NCBI RefSeq assembly: GCF_003259505.1
Contig: NZ_QLLK01000005.1
Span: 358,210 to 422,209, forward strand
Reading direction: 5' to 3'
Source: Algoriphagus yeomjeoni
GTDB taxonomy: Bacteria; Bacteroidota; Bacteroidia; Cytophagales; Cyclobacteriaceae
DNA length: 64,000 nucleotides
Shown piece by piece: positions 33,701 through 45,044 of this stretch. Position 1 is the first letter of the stretch; the number at the start of each line of letters is the position of its first letter. The notes under the pieces are model-generated. The model was not told the DNA's origin and did no database searches. It saw only the letters and a program-made list of their open reading frames with translations. Both the position numbers and the translations under genes were made by a program.

Positions 33701-36475
33701 CTAAATTACTACGTTGACAATCTTGCCAGGCACCACGATCATTTTCTTCGGTGCCTTTCCCTCCAACCATTTCTGAACGGTTTCATCCGCCAACGCTGCT
33801 TTTTCTATATCTTCTTTGGAAAGTGAAAGGTCCAAGTTGATCTTAGCTCTCATTTTTCCATTAATCATCACTGGATATTCGAACGCACTTTCAACCAGAT
33901 GCCTTTCTTCAAAAAGAGGGAAAGTAGCATCAGTGATAGATCCTTCATGCCCAAGAAAACTCCAAAGCTCCTCCGCGATATGTGGTGCATATGGAGAAAC
34001 CAAAATCGCAAGTGGCTCCAAAATTCCTCGTTTGTTGGACTTCAGGGCAGTAAGCTCATTCACGCAAATCATAAAACTGGATACGGAAGTATTGAAGGAG
34101 AAATTGGCCATGTCTTCTTCCATCTTTTTGATGGCTTTGTGAAGAGCTTTGTATTCTTCTTTGCTTGGTTCAGCGTCAGAAACTTGGAATTCCCCAGAGC
34201 TGTTTTGATATAGATTCCACAGCTTTCTTAAAAACTTATACACTCCGTCAATTCCATTTGTATTCCAAGGTTTGAATTGCTCCAAAGGCCCTAAGAACAT
34301 CTCGTATAATCTCAGCGTATCTGCACCGTATCGCTCAATGATGTCATCCGGATTTACCACGTTGTATTTCGATTTGGACATCTTCTCCACCTCAGATCCG
34401 CAGATGTATTTGCCGTCTTCCAAGATGAATTCTGCCTCAGCCAAATCTGGTCTCCAGGCTTTGAATTTATCCAGATTTAACTGGTCATTGTATACGATAT
34501 TGACATCTACATGCATGGCAAACGTATCGTGCTGATCTTTCAAGCCATAGCTGACAAATTGGTTGGTACCTTTTACTCTATACACAAAATTAGATCTGCC
34601 TTGGATCATCCCTTGGTTGATCATTTTTTGGAATGGCTCATCCACACCCACTACTCCAAGATCGTACAGGAACTTGGTCCAAAATCTGGAATAAAGCAGG
34701 TGTCCTGTCGCATGCTCGGAACCACCAATGTAAAGGTCTACAGAGCCCCAGTAATCAGTTTTTGCTTTGTCGGCAAACTCAGTTTCGTTCTTAGGATCGG
34801 TATATCTGAAGAAATACCAGCTCGATCCTGCCCAGCCGGGCATTGTACTTCTTTCCAGTGGGAATTCTCCTTCTGGAGTTTTATAGTTCCAGTCTTTTGC
34901 GCGAGCAAGTGGAGGCTCTCCGTCTTCTGTTGGTAAGTATTTGTCTACCTCAGGTAAAACCAAAGGCAGGTCTTTTTCTTCTACTAAGTATGGAAGCCCT
35001 TCTTTGAAATAAACAGGAAGTGGCTCGCCCCAATAGCGCTGACGTGTAAAAATCGCATCACGCATTCTGTATTGGATTTTTCCTTTTCCTATTCCTTTTT
35101 CTTCCAAGAATTCAATGGCTTTTGCCATCGCATCTTTCATGTAAAGGTTTGAAATGAAGCCTGAATTAATAATTAATCCGCCTTTGCCGGGGAATGAGCC
35201 TTCTTCCATAGAGCCTTCGATCACTTGTCTGATCTCCAGGTTGAAGTGCTTCGCAAAGTTGTAATCTCTCTCATCATGCGCTGGAACGGCCATTACTGCG
35301 CCCGTACCGTATCCAGCCAAGACGTAGTCAGCTACCCAGACCTGGATTTCTTCTCCGTTGAATGGATTGATCGCATAAGATCCGGTAAATGCTCCAGAGA
35401 TCGTTTTGACATCGCTCATGCGTTCTCGCTCTGAGCGGTTTTTTGCTACTTCGATGTACGCTTCTGCCTTTTCACGCTGATCCTCTGTAATCAGTGCGGC
35501 GGCCAGCTCGGATTCTGGGGCCAAAGCCAAATAAGTAACACCATAAATAGTGTCCACACGCGTAGTGAAGACTTTGATCGTCTCTTCAGAATCTTTTACT
35601 TGGAATACCACGTCAGCTCCGATGGATTTCCCGATCCAATTGCGTTGCATTTCTTTGATAGGTTCTGACCAGTCTAGTTTGTCCAAGCCTTTCAACAAGC
35701 GATCCGCATAAGCTGTGATTCTCATCGACCACTGCATCATTTTCTTTCGCTCCACAGGGTGTCCGCCACGCTCGGAGAAGCCTTCTTTCACTTCGTCGTT
35801 GGAAAGTACAGTGCCTAATGCCGCACACCAGTTTACTGTGGTTTCGGCTAGAAAAGTCAGTCTATATTTAAGGAGTGTTTCTTGTTTTACCTTTTCAGAG
35901 AATGCGTTCCAATCTGCTGCACTGAACTTTTCCGTATCCTCATCACAGGCAGCCTTTACGGTTGCATTTCCTTCTTTTTCAAATCGCTCGATCAATGAAT
36001 CAATCGAAAGTGCTTTGTCCACATCTAGATCGTAGTAGCTATTGAAAAGCTGCATGAAGATCCACTGCGTCCATTTGTAGTAATCAGGATTTGAAGTTCG
36101 CACTTCTTTACTCCAGTCGAATGCAAAGCCGATATTTTTAAGTTGCTCTGTATATCTGGCGATGTTTTGCTCGGTAGTGATCGCAGGATGTTGACCAGTT
36201 TGGATGGCATATTGCTCAGCGGGCAGACCAAAACTGTCATAACCCATCGGGTGAAGGACGTTGAATCCTTTTAGCTTTTTGAATCTAGAAACAATATCAG
36301 ATGCGATGTAGCCCAGCGGATGACCGACATGAAGTCCCGCTCCAGATGGATAGGGGAACATGTCTAGAGAATAAAACTTTGGTTTGTCAGGATTTACATT
36401 GGCCTGGAAAGTTTGGTTCTTTTCCCAGTATGCTTGCCATTTTTTCTCGATCTCCTTAAAAGTGTACTCCGCCAT
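33701..36475 (-). CDS. leuS: Leucyl-tRNA synthetase
   Basis: 924 residues. The class I HIGH motif is HVGH (residues 49-52) and KMSKS is present at about residue 697. The CP1 editing domain (TRVDTIYG motif near residue 310) and the C-terminal anticodon-binding region are intact. It charges tRNA-Leu with leucine in the cytosol and hydrolyses mischarged products. Length is normal for Bacteroidota. Confidence 0.98.
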   Translation of the reverse strand: MAEYTFKEIEKKWQAYWEKNQTFQANVNPDKPKFYSLDMFPYPSGAGLHVGHPLGYIASDIVSRFKKLKGFNVLHPMGYDSFGLPAEQYAIQTGQHPAITTEQNIARYTEQLKNIGFAFDWSKEVRTSNPDYYKWTQWIFMQLFNSYYDLDVDKALSIDSLIERFEKEGNATVKAACDEDTEKFSAADWNAFSEKVKQETLLKYRLTFLAETTVNWCAALGTVLSNDEVKEGFSERGGHPVERKKMMQWSMRITAYADRLLKGLDKLDWSEPIKEMQRNWIGKSIGADVVFQVKDSEETIKVFTTRVDTIYGVTYLALAPESELAAALITEDQREKAEAYIEVAKNRSERERMSDVKTISGAFTGSYAINPFNGEEIQVWVADYVLAGYGTGAVMAVPAHDERDYNFAKHFNLEIRQVIEGSMEEGSFPGKGGLIINSGFISNLYMKDAMAKAIEFLEEKGIGKGKIQYRMRDAIFTRQRYWGEPLPVYFKEGLPYLVEEKDLPLVLPEVDKYLPTEDGEPPLARAKDWNYKTPEGEFPLERSTMPGWAGSSWYFFRYTDPKNETEFADKAKTDYWGSVDLYIGGSEHATGHLLYSRFWTKFLYDLGVVGVDEPFQKMINQGMIQGRSNFVYRVKGTNQFVSYGLKDQHDTFAMHVDVNIVYNDQLNLDKFKAWRPDLAEAEFILEDGKYICGSEVEKMSKSKYNVVNPDDIIERYGADTLRLYEMFLGPLEQFKPWNTNGIDGVYKFLRKLWNLYQNSSGEFQVSDAEPSKEEYKALHKAIKKMEEDMANFSFNTSVSSFMICVNELTALKSNKRGILEPLAILVSPYAPHIAEELWSFLGHEGSITDATFPLFEERHLVESAFEYPVMINGKMRAKINLDLSLSKEDIEKAALADETVQKWLEGKAPKKMIVVPGKIVNVVI

Positions 36476-36703
36476 GATTGATTTTTTTCTTGTTTTTTAG
36501 CTGAACGCCTGCAAAAATAGAAAAATTGATGGGCTTTTGAATTCAATTTGATAATTGATCCTAAGTAAAGAGCTTATATTGATCAAAAGATAGAATTGAG
36601 CAAAATCCGCTAATTTTCCAAACTTCGAATTTTCCAATCATATCCTTACCTTTGCGGCATAATTCACCCAGCGGTTCAATTGCCCGCTTTATCAAAAATT
36701 CAG

Positions 36704-37330
36704 ATGAATATAGTAGAAGCAGTAGGCAAAGGAGTTCAGCTTCCTTTAATGGAAGCATTTTATACCATACAAGGCGAAGGTAGATTTACCGGGTATCCAG
36801 CTTATTTTATCCGGCTTGGAGGCTGTGATGTAGGATGTGTCTGGTGTGACGTCAAAGAGTCTTGGAATTCTGGTAAGTGGCCGGTTCTTTCGATAGAAAA
36901 GATTGTGGAGGATGCCTTGGCTTACCCGGGGAGACTGGTAGTCATAACAGGAGGTGAACCTCTAATGTATGATTTGGGACCTCTGACAGCACTTTTGAAG
37001 GAAAAGGGATTTACTACTAATATTGAGACTTCCGGAGCACATCCTTTTTCAGGTGATTTTGACTGGGTTTGTTTTTCGCCTAAGAAATTTAAGAAGCCAC
37101 ATCCTTCTATATACAAGGAGGCAGATGAACTGAAAGTAGTGGTATTTCATCAAAGTGATTTTGACTTTGCTGAAGATCATGCATCTCTGGTGAAAAGCAC
37201 GTGCGAACTGCGGCTCCAACCTGAATGGAGTAAGGCTGAAAAGTTTACTCCGGAAATTATAGATTTTGTAAAAAAACGCCCAAAATGGAAAATTTCACTT
37301 CAAACTCATAAATTTATGGACATTCCTTAA
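36704..37330 (+). CDS. queE: 7-carboxy-7-deazaguanine synthase (radical SAM)
   Basis: The ATG at 36704 is preferred over a TTG at 36680, giving 208 residues. The radical-SAM cluster motif is Cys41-x3-Cys45-x2-Cys48 (GGCDVGCVWCD), preceded by FYTIQGEG, the QueE hallmark; GGEP follows. It turns 6-carboxytetrahydropterin into CDG for queuosine (preQ0) synthesis. The partner enzyme class (PTPS/QueD) is encoded at 49393. A PorE-like gene follows after 4 nt. Confidence 0.95.
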   Translation: MNIVEAVGKGVQLPLMEAFYTIQGEGRFTGYPAYFIRLGGCDVGCVWCDVKESWNSGKWPVLSIEKIVEDALAYPGRLVVITGGEPLMYDLGPLTALLKEKGFTTNIETSGAHPFSGDFDWVCFSPKKFKKPHPSIYKEADELKVVVFHQSDFDFAEDHASLVKSTCELRLQPEWSKAEKFTPEIIDFVKKRPKWKISLQTHKFMDIP

Positions 37331-37334
37331 GTCC

Positions 37335-39257
37335 ATGCGCCCAATTCTAGTCGGTATTCTTCTTTTTTTGACCATTTCTTTCGCGAAAGCGCAAAGTTAC
37401 TCCATCATAGATGGCAGAGCAATAAGGATGTATCAGGAAGCTGAAGAGCTGACACTATCCCGACAATATGATGCTGCCATAGCAAAATATAAAGATGCAA
37501 TTGACAGAGAAGGGTCTTTTTTAGAGGCCTATGTGAAATTAGCCCAGCTTCAAATTACTCAGGGGAAACTTGATGAAGCTGAGAAAACAGCCAGTGCAGG
37601 TAAGTCACGACTCGGTGGAAAGAATGCAACTAAACAAAATCGAGCAGACATAGGGTGGGTTTTTAGTAATCTGTATTTAAAGCAAGGTGAGTTTCAAAAA
37701 GCTTTTGATGAATTTCAGGCAACTGAGCCCCTTTTTGATGCTTCATTCCGGAAATCAAGTTATTATCTGGAAATGAAAAACCAAATGGAGTTTTTGGCTA
37801 CGCAATTGGGGAATTTTCAACCCATCGAAAAAGAAAAGCTTCCTGAGCCTTTGAATCAATTTCAACTTCAGTATTTCCCGGTTTTGACTGCAGATGGTGA
37901 ACAGATTTTATTTACCAAACGGGATGGAACGGGTAATAATGACAAAGAGGATATTTTCATGTCCTTTGTTTCCCCAGAAGGAAATTGGTCCAAGCCCCAA
38001 AGCATTGCCCAAACAATTAACTCCATTTATAACGAAGGGACCTGCTCGGTGACTGCTGATGGGAATATCCTTATTTATACTTCATGTGATGCTCCAGATT
38101 CAGAAGGAAGCTGCGATTTGTATATAGCATATAAGGTAAATGGGATGTGGCAAAGGCCTAGAAATATGGGTAAAAATGTGAATTCAAGATCATGGGATTC
38201 ACAGCCCTCGCTTTCTGCTGATGGAAGAGTTCTTTTCTTTTCCTCCAACCGAAAAGGGGGATATGGAGGAAATGATATTTGGTATAGTATCATGCAAAAT
38301 GATGCTACTTGGTCTGAGGCAAAGAATCTGGGGGATGTTGTAAATACACCGAAAGATGAAATTTCACCTTTCATGTTTTTTAATAATGAGATTCTTTTTT
38401 TTGCATCTAATGGTCATCCTGGTTTTGGGGGCATGGATATCCAACTTTCAAAAGTTGTTGATGGAGAGTTTACAAAGCCAGAAAATTTGGGATGGCCAAT
38501 AAACGATCAATTAGATCAAGTTGCTTTATTTATTACTGCCCAGAAAGATTATGCCTATTTCACAGAATTGACAACCTCGGAAAAAGAACACGACCGTTCG
38601 TTATTATATAGGTTCAAATTCCCAGACGAGATTTCCTTAGGTGAAAACCTCACCGTAACTGAAGGAAAAGTTTTTAATTCGAATACGGGCGAACCTATCG
38701 ATGCTACGCTATCGCTTGTTTCTCTGATCAATGATAGTACGCTATATCGATTCAATGCAGATGGTAAGACTGGTGCATTTACCATGATTTATCCAGATAA
38801 AGCTATCTCGGGATTATATGTTGAAAAGAAAGGATATTTGCCCAAAATTTTTAATGTGGAACGTGACAATATTAAAAATGTCAAGGATTTGAAAGTAGAG
38901 CTTGTGCCGGTAGCAGCTGGAGAAGAGTTCGTCTTTGAAAATGTATTTTTTGAATTTGATGAATATAGCTTAAAACCTGAGTCAATATCATCTCTCAAAA
39001 GACTTGTTAAATTTTTATCGGAAAATCCAAATGTCAATATCTTGATAATAGGGCATACGGATAATGTAGGAAGTGCAAATTACAATCAGACTCTTAGTTT
39101 GCAACGTGCAGAAAGTGTTCAAAAATACTTGATTGAACAAGGTTTTCATCAAGGTAGGGTGCTGGTAGAAGGCAAGGGAGATAAGGAGCCGATGGTCAAA
39201 AATGACAGTCCTGAAAACAAAGCTTTAAATCGAAGAATAACAATTAAGGTATTATAG
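37335..39257 (+). CDS. PorE-like protein: TPR, PD40 propeller, regulatory domain, OmpA C-terminus
   Basis: 640 residues in the order: signal peptide (AKAQ/S), TPR-like helices (about 25-170), PD40/WD40-like beta-propeller (about 185-425, repeats such as DGRVLFFSSNRKGGYGGNDIW), a carboxypeptidase-regulatory-like beta domain (about 445-530), and an OmpA-like peptidoglycan-binding domain (NVFFEFDEYSL, IIGHTDNVGS, NRRI). This is the exact layout of PorE, a type IX secretion component that links the outer membrane to peptidoglycan, but Bacteroidota carry several such paralogues. It is 4 nt after queE with no evident functional link. Confidence 0.85.
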   Translation: MRPILVGILLFLTISFAKAQSYSIIDGRAIRMYQEAEELTLSRQYDAAIAKYKDAIDREGSFLEAYVKLAQLQITQGKLDEAEKTASAGKSRLGGKNATKQNRADIGWVFSNLYLKQGEFQKAFDEFQATEPLFDASFRKSSYYLEMKNQMEFLATQLGNFQPIEKEKLPEPLNQFQLQYFPVLTADGEQILFTKRDGTGNNDKEDIFMSFVSPEGNWSKPQSIAQTINSIYNEGTCSVTADGNILIYTSCDAPDSEGSCDLYIAYKVNGMWQRPRNMGKNVNSRSWDSQPSLSADGRVLFFSSNRKGGYGGNDIWYSIMQNDATWSEAKNLGDVVNTPKDEISPFMFFNNEILFFASNGHPGFGGMDIQLSKVVDGEFTKPENLGWPINDQLDQVALFITAQKDYAYFTELTTSEKEHDRSLLYRFKFPDEISLGENLTVTEGKVFNSNTGEPIDATLSLVSLINDSTLYRFNADGKTGAFTMIYPDKAISGLYVEKKGYLPKIFNVERDNIKNVKDLKVELVPVAAGEEFVFENVFFEFDEYSLKPESISSLKRLVKFLSENPNVNILIIGHTDNVGSANYNQTLSLQRAESVQKYLIEQGFHQGRVLVEGKGDKEPMVKNDSPENKALNRRITIKVL

Positions 39258-39739
39258 AAAGGGATAAATGTTATTATTCTGTTACTAAATATTCCTCAAA
39301 AGCCAACTAGTTAATAAATCCTAAAACTAATACTCTTATTTTAATGCTTATTTTTTCTGTCAATTCAAATTTAAATTTTATTAAAATGCTGTTATTGGCA
39401 ATAATAGCAATGATTTTAATCATAAGAATCACTAATATTCTGCAGAACAGCTGAATTTTGAAATTTAAATTTTTTTCCGCATAGCGAAAGTGAATAGTCT
39501 CATTGTTAAATATTTTTTACAAAAAATTAACTTTTGTTAACGTTCGAATAACAAAACATAAATGCAGTAATTGGCTGTTTTTTGCTATTAATCCAATTTA
39601 AATTTTGTAAAAAAGCTGAAATATAGATTTATATTAAATTCATCACACTGGCTACAGCTTAAATAAGTAACCTGCTGTTTTGCGATATTGCTTCAATAAG
39701 AATATCATTGGGTATAATATAAACCAAATCATATTACTT
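39258..39739 (+). other. Interval upstream of the SusC gene
   Basis: 482 A+T-rich bases. A possible 36-codon hydrophobic frame lies at 39344-39454. A -7-like box overlaps TTAACTTTTGTTAA (39527-39540, itself an inverted repeat TTAAC/GTTAA); a TTG lies at 39503-39505. The segment 39560-39739 holds nothing recognisable and would be leader if that box is used. Confidence 0.45.
39344..39454 (+). CDS. Possible 36-residue hydrophobic micro-protein
   Basis: An ATG-to-TGA frame with a single strongly hydrophobic helix (LLLAIIAMILIIRI). A second ATG at 39386 would give 22 residues. The base composition is very A+T-rich and such frames arise by chance; no homologue is recalled. Confidence 0.2.
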   Translation: MLIFSVNSNLNFIKMLLLAIIAMILIIRITNILQNS

Positions 39740-42718
39740 ATGAAGAAAATTTTACTCCTAGGGCTTTCGCTATTCCTGGTAGGTGCTGTGGCATTTGCAC
39801 AGGGGCGTAGAGTAACCGGAATAGTAACTTCTGCAGAAGATGGTCAACCAATTCCAGGTGCCACTGTCCTCGTTAAAGGTACTACTGTTGGTACTGCCAC
39901 AGATCTTGATGGCAAGTATTCGTTAAACATCCCCGATGGTGGAACAGTTTTGGTGATTAGTTTCATTGGAACAACCACTCAAGAAATCAACATTGGTCAA
40001 AAATCTGTAATCGATGTTACTTTGCAACCTGACTTTCAAAGTTTGAGCGAAGTAGTTGTAACATCTTATGGGGATCAGTCAAAAAGAGAGATTACAGGGG
40101 CTATTTCATCTGTTAAAGGTGAAATCTTCGAGAATCTTCCAGTTCAATCTTTTGACCGCGCTATGCAAGGTCGAGTTGCTGGGGTTCAAGTAACTTCTAC
40201 CTCAGGTCAGCCAGGTGGTACTTTGAATGTTAGAATTCGAGGCGTTGGTTCTATCAACGCAGGAAACGATCCACTTTACATCGTGGATGGAGTTCAGGTA
40301 AACAATGGCGGGCTTTCTGGTCAAGGTTCCCAGAATGCACTTGCATCAATCAACCCTAATGACATCGAGTCAATCGAAGTTTTGAAAGATGCTGCGGCTG
40401 CTGCGATTTATGGAGCTCAAGCTGCAAATGGTGTTGTATTGATCAATACTAAAAGAGGTAAAAAAGGAAAGTCGCAAGTAAAAATTTCAGTTCAAGAAGG
40501 AATTGTTCAGCCATTGAATCTTTATGATGTGATGGATGCTTCTCAGTTGGCTGGAATCAAAAGAGTAGCTTATCAAAACCGTGGTTTGGCTACTTCAGGA
40601 TCAGATGCTACTTATGGTAACCCTGAAGACCCAAATCTTCAAAGCTATGATTGGCTAGATGCGCTTTACAGAGAAGGCAGATTGAGTGTTTATGATATTT
40701 CTGTTTCAGGCGGTGATGAGAAAACTACATTCTTCCTTTCTGGGTCATATACCAAGCAGGAAGGTCAAATTCAAATGTCTGATTACGATAGAGCTACAGG
40801 AAGACTTAATGTAACTCATAGACCTACTAAAAATCTAACCGTATCAGCTAATCTTTCATTAGCGTTCCAAAATACAAATGGTTCAATCGATAGAGGTAAC
40901 TTTGTAAACGGTCCTTTCGTAGCTGGTTTCTCAGCTCGTCCAAATGTTCCGATTTATAATGAAGACGGAACTTTTGCTCCATACCCTTCCAATCACTTGT
41001 TTGGATACAATATTGTGCAAGGTGTATTTCAAGAATTAAGAAGTGGAAAAACAGTACAGACAGTATCTAACCTGCAATTGAATTATCAGTTTGCACCTTG
41101 GTTGAGCTGGACTTCTTACTTCGGTCTTGATTTCTCTGATAACGCTGATATCAATAACAGACCATCTACGATTCCAGTATTCTCATCTTACGGAGGTGCT
41201 TCTGTTTTCACAGCTAGAAGAAATACAAACTTAAATACCAACCACAACTTTAATTTCAATAAGAAATTCAATGATGTGCATACAGTATCGGGTATCTTGG
41301 GTTTTGAGTACAAAGGTTCACAATCAGATTTGCAAACTGCAACAGGTAGAGGATTCCCTAATCCTACATTGATTTATTTGAACAACGCTGCTACTCCATT
41401 CTCAGTTGGTAGTTCATTTACTGAATACAAAAGAGCTGGTTTCTTTGGTCAAGCAAAATATGATTACGATGACCGATACACTGCAGACTTTACTTTGAGA
41501 CGAGATGGTCACTCTAGATTTGGTGAGCAAAACAGATGGGGTACTTTCTACGCAGTTTCTGCTGGATGGAGACTTTCATCTGAAGCATTCCTTCAGGATG
41601 TTACTTGGTTGGATAACTTGAGAGTTAGAGCTTCCTATGGTGTAACAGGTAACTCTGACATTGCCAATTTTGCTTCAAGATCTCTAGTAGGTTCATCAGG
41701 ACAGTATTTAGGTCAAGGTGGTTTGACATTAACTCAGTTGGGTAATGACTTGTTGACTTGGGAAGAGGCAGAATCAATTAACCTTGGTTTAGATGCAACT
41801 TTATTTAATGGTCGAATTATTACAACTATTGAATTTTGGAGAAAGAATTCACAAGCACTGCTATTTAATACCCCACTTCCTACTGATTCAGGTTTCGGAT
41901 CAATTACTAGAAACTCAGGAGAAGTGAGAAATCAAGGTATAGATCTTGATGTGCAAACCGTGAACGTTGTAGCTGGAAAATTCCAATGGAGCACTGGTTT
42001 TAACATCACTTTCCTAGAGAACGAATTAATATCTCTATATGATGGTTTGGATCGTATTGGTAATAGTTTGATCGTTGGAAAACCAATAGATTTCTTTTAC
42101 ACAAATGAATATCTAGGCGTCAACCCGGCAAATGGTAGAGCGATGTACGATGATGGAACAGGAACTGGCAACTTCACTTATGTAACAGGTCAAAATACCT
42201 TGGATTACAAAGGAAGTACTTTGCCTTCTAGCTATGGTGGTCTTTCAAACACGTTTACTTATGGTCCAGTATCACTGGAAGTTTTCTTCCAGTATCAGTT
42301 CGGTAACTTAGCCACCAATTCGGATTTATATAATCTTGCAAACTGGGGATCTGGAACTGGTAATTTGACAGTTGATCAGTTAGATTATTGGACGCAGCCA
42401 GGCGATATCACTACAGTAGGAAGACCTTTCGAAGGTGGTCAAGAACCAGGCACTTCAAATATCAACACATTCTCTACTCGATTGATAAGTGATGGAGGAT
42501 ATATCAGATTGAAGCAAGTTACATTAAACTATACTTTGGGTGCAGCCACTGCGAGTAAAATAGGTATGGCAAGCGCTTCCCTATTCGTTCAAGGGCTGAA
42601 TTTGGCGACATTTACCAAGTATAATGGAATTGATCCAGAGGCTAACTCTATCGGAAGTACGTACGGAGCATATCCAAATGCACGTCAGATTTCTGCAGGT
42701 ATCAATCTTAACTTCTAA
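39740..42718 (+). CDS. SusC/RagA-type TonB-dependent outer-membrane transporter
   Basis: The ATG at 39740 gives a good signal peptide (AVAFAQ/G); an in-frame TTG further upstream (39680) is unlikely. 992 residues: a carboxypeptidase-regulatory-like domain (about 22-105, VTSAEDGQPIPGATV), a plug domain (about 115-225, LYIVDGVQV, AAAAIYGAQAANGV) and a 22-strand barrel to the end. It works with the SusD lipoprotein encoded 12 nt downstream, importing a glycan or peptide ligand powered by TonB. No ligand-specific enzyme is encoded directly beside it. Confidence 0.97.
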   Translation: MKKILLLGLSLFLVGAVAFAQGRRVTGIVTSAEDGQPIPGATVLVKGTTVGTATDLDGKYSLNIPDGGTVLVISFIGTTTQEINIGQKSVIDVTLQPDFQSLSEVVVTSYGDQSKREITGAISSVKGEIFENLPVQSFDRAMQGRVAGVQVTSTSGQPGGTLNVRIRGVGSINAGNDPLYIVDGVQVNNGGLSGQGSQNALASINPNDIESIEVLKDAAAAAIYGAQAANGVVLINTKRGKKGKSQVKISVQEGIVQPLNLYDVMDASQLAGIKRVAYQNRGLATSGSDATYGNPEDPNLQSYDWLDALYREGRLSVYDISVSGGDEKTTFFLSGSYTKQEGQIQMSDYDRATGRLNVTHRPTKNLTVSANLSLAFQNTNGSIDRGNFVNGPFVAGFSARPNVPIYNEDGTFAPYPSNHLFGYNIVQGVFQELRSGKTVQTVSNLQLNYQFAPWLSWTSYFGLDFSDNADINNRPSTIPVFSSYGGASVFTARRNTNLNTNHNFNFNKKFNDVHTVSGILGFEYKGSQSDLQTATGRGFPNPTLIYLNNAATPFSVGSSFTEYKRAGFFGQAKYDYDDRYTADFTLRRDGHSRFGEQNRWGTFYAVSAGWRLSSEAFLQDVTWLDNLRVRASYGVTGNSDIANFASRSLVGSSGQYLGQGGLTLTQLGNDLLTWEEAESINLGLDATLFNGRIITTIEFWRKNSQALLFNTPLPTDSGFGSITRNSGEVRNQGIDLDVQTVNVVAGKFQWSTGFNITFLENELISLYDGLDRIGNSLIVGKPIDFFYTNEYLGVNPANGRAMYDDGTGTGNFTYVTGQNTLDYKGSTLPSSYGGLSNTFTYGPVSLEVFFQYQFGNLATNSDLYNLANWGSGTGNLTVDQLDYWTQPGDITTVGRPFEGGQEPGTSNINTFSTRLISDGGYIRLKQVTLNYTLGAATASKIGMASASLFVQGLNLATFTKYNGIDPEANSIGSTYGAYPNARQISAGINLNF

Positions 42719-42730
42719 TTAGAAATAGGA

Positions 42731-44161
42731 ATGAAAAATTATATAAAAATCATTGCGCTTGGTTCTGTAATATCTCTGGCATCTTGTTCAGACTTATTGG
42801 AAACCGAACCAAGACAAAGTTTAACACCAGAGTCTGCACTTGCAGACGTGGATGGTTATGAGTCTTTACTGGCAGCTACTTACGGTGGAGCTAGAGCATT
42901 TGGTACTTATGGACAAACATTGATGATTGCTCCTGAAATAATGGCTGATAATTTAAGAATTATAGCAAATACAGGACGATATATTGGCCAAGAAGTGAAT
43001 GCAGACAGAGCCCATATGGGACTTTGGGGTAATTACGGTTCAATTAATGAAACAAATATTATCCTTGCAGGTATTGATGAAGTGGAAGGTGATGCTACCA
43101 GAAAGAATAGAATTAAAGGTGAAGCCCTTTTCTTGAGAGCGTTATATTATTTCGATCTAGCTAAAGTTTATGGCTATGAGCCAGGAAAAGAAGTAGATGG
43201 TTGGAATAATTCTGTGATTATCAGAACTGAACCTACATTAGGATTTTCTGATGCAGACTTTAGAGCTAGATCTACAAACAGACAAGTATATGATCAGATT
43301 GAGTCTGACTTGACTACTGCAATTGGTTTACTGCCATCAGCTGCAAAAGGAACAGCAGGAATTTACAGAGTGACTAAAGGAGCAGCGGAAGCACTTCTTG
43401 CACGAGTTTATTTGTATGATTCCAAGTTTTCTGAAGCTGCTGCAATGGCAACTCAATCAATGGCTACTTTTGGTCTTGGAAATGATGGAACTGGCCTTGC
43501 TACACCTGCGAATTATGTATCAAGCTTCTCTACTTATCCTAACCCTGAATCTTTATTTGAGGTTGAAATAAGATCTGTAGATTGGTCAACAGTTGATGGT
43601 GTCAATAACTCCATGTGTACGCTTACTGCCAATGTTTTCAGTAGTGCACAGTTTATTGTAACTGCATCAAATGAATTGCTTGCAACCTACGAAACTGGAG
43701 ACGTACGAAGAGATACTTGGACGGAAACCACTCGTTCTGGTGCTACAGGTACAGTTTACAGATCCAATAAGTGGTTAGGTACAAAAGGTGATTTTCTTGA
43801 AAACCTTCCGATCATTAGAGCTGCAGAACTTTATCTAATCAGAGCTGAGGCTAGATTTAGAACTAGTGATGCCGCTGGATCAAGATCAGATTTGAACGCA
43901 CTTAGAACAAACAGAGGGTTGTCTCCTGTAGACGGTGGATTGTCTGGTGATGCATTGTTCAATCAGATTATGACTGAAAGACGACTTGAATTTGCAGTAG
44001 AAGGTCATAGATGGTTCGATCTAAAAAGAAATGGTCTTACAATCACTAAGCATGGTAACAATCAGCCTGTTCCTTATACGGATTACAGACTTCTTGCTCC
44101 TCTTCCACAGGATCAGATACAATTAAATGAGCTGTTGGTAGATAACCCAGGTTATAACTAA
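42731..44161 (+). CDS. SusD/RagB-family substrate-binding lipoprotein
   Basis: 476 residues with lipobox LASC (Cys near residue 19) and SusD-type TPR helices: ALFLRALYYFDLAKVYG near residue 135 and the C-terminal RLEFAVEGHRWFDLKRNG signature. It forms the lid on the SusC barrel at the cell surface and captures substrate. The gene is 12 nt after susC-like and 14 nt before a lipoprotein gene, one operon ended by a strong terminator. Confidence 0.96.
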   Translation: MKNYIKIIALGSVISLASCSDLLETEPRQSLTPESALADVDGYESLLAATYGGARAFGTYGQTLMIAPEIMADNLRIIANTGRYIGQEVNADRAHMGLWGNYGSINETNIILAGIDEVEGDATRKNRIKGEALFLRALYYFDLAKVYGYEPGKEVDGWNNSVIIRTEPTLGFSDADFRARSTNRQVYDQIESDLTTAIGLLPSAAKGTAGIYRVTKGAAEALLARVYLYDSKFSEAAAMATQSMATFGLGNDGTGLATPANYVSSFSTYPNPESLFEVEIRSVDWSTVDGVNNSMCTLTANVFSSAQFIVTASNELLATYETGDVRRDTWTETTRSGATGTVYRSNKWLGTKGDFLENLPIIRAAELYLIRAEARFRTSDAAGSRSDLNALRTNRGLSPVDGGLSGDALFNQIMTERRLEFAVEGHRWFDLKRNGLTITKHGNNQPVPYTDYRLLAPLPQDQIQLNELLVDNPGYN

Positions 44162-44175
44162 AACCGGAAAAAATA

Positions 44176-45024
44176 ATGAAAAGCAATAAAATATATATAT
44201 TTCTAGCAATGCTCGTCGCTACGCTGACGACCACTGCTTGTTTTGATGATCAAGGTGTTGATACCTTCTACAACGGAAATCAAGTAGAATTCAACGCTGC
44301 AAATCTTCCAAATGGATTGACTCAGTCTTTCGTAAGATTGAATCCTACGCAAACTGATATGTTGAATGTTCAAATCAACAGAGTTTCTACATCAGGTACT
44401 GGAGCAATTACTGTGAATATTGAGGCAGATCCTACTTCGACAGCTGTTGAAGGTGTTCATTATAGATTGGATTCTAAATCTATTACAATTGGTTCTGGTG
44501 AATTCGTTTCTACCTTACCAATTACAGTGTTAACAGGGAATATTGACCCATCAGAGACTCCTGATTTGTTGTTGAATATCACAAGTGCTACTGGTGCAGA
44601 AGTTTCCTCTAACTATGGTTCGTTGAAAGTAGCTATTCGAGTAATCTGTCCATCAGATTTGGCTGGAACATACTCTGTTTTTTGGGAGGAACTCCAGCTT
44701 GGTGATGGTTCTGGAGGTGCAGATCAAACAGCTACGGATTTCGTAATTGCTTCTGATAATACCATGTCATTCGCAGTTGCAGGTACTGGTTTATATAACA
44801 TGGACGATATGTCTTTTGGAATGTATCCTGGTCTCTATGGTGACTCAAAACCAACTGGATCTATCCGTGATAACTGCGATGTCCTAACAGGTGCTGCATC
44901 TAATGCAGATAGGTTTGGTGATCCTTTCACCATCTCGGGTGTTGTAAATGACGACGGTACGATTACCATAATTTGGTCAAATACATGGGGAGATGGTGGT
45001 ACTGTAGTGCTTACCAAAGTCTAG
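44176..45024 (+). CDS. Surface lipoprotein of the SusCD operon
   Basis: 282 residues with lipobox TTAC (Cys near residue 16), then a beta-rich domain (about 30-155) with a Calx-beta-like pattern (AVEGVHYRLDSKSITIGSGE) and a C-terminal beta domain (about 160-282). In SusCD loci the third gene is often a SusE/F-like surface glycan- or ligand-binding lipoprotein; this role is inferred from position and anchoring. No catalytic motif is seen. A terminator follows 20 nt downstream. Confidence 0.8.
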   Translation: MKSNKIYIFLAMLVATLTTTACFDDQGVDTFYNGNQVEFNAANLPNGLTQSFVRLNPTQTDMLNVQINRVSTSGTGAITVNIEADPTSTAVEGVHYRLDSKSITIGSGEFVSTLPITVLTGNIDPSETPDLLLNITSATGAEVSSNYGSLKVAIRVICPSDLAGTYSVFWEELQLGDGSGGADQTATDFVIASDNTMSFAVAGTGLYNMDDMSFGMYPGLYGDSKPTGSIRDNCDVLTGAASNADRFGDPFTISGVVNDDGTITIIWSNTWGDGGTVVLTKV

Positions 45025-45044
45025 AATCTCTTTTGACTCATAAT

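Noticed and set aside
33816..34936. Several + strand frames of 87-141 residues
   Set aside because: All are antisense to leuS, which is intact and strongly supported.
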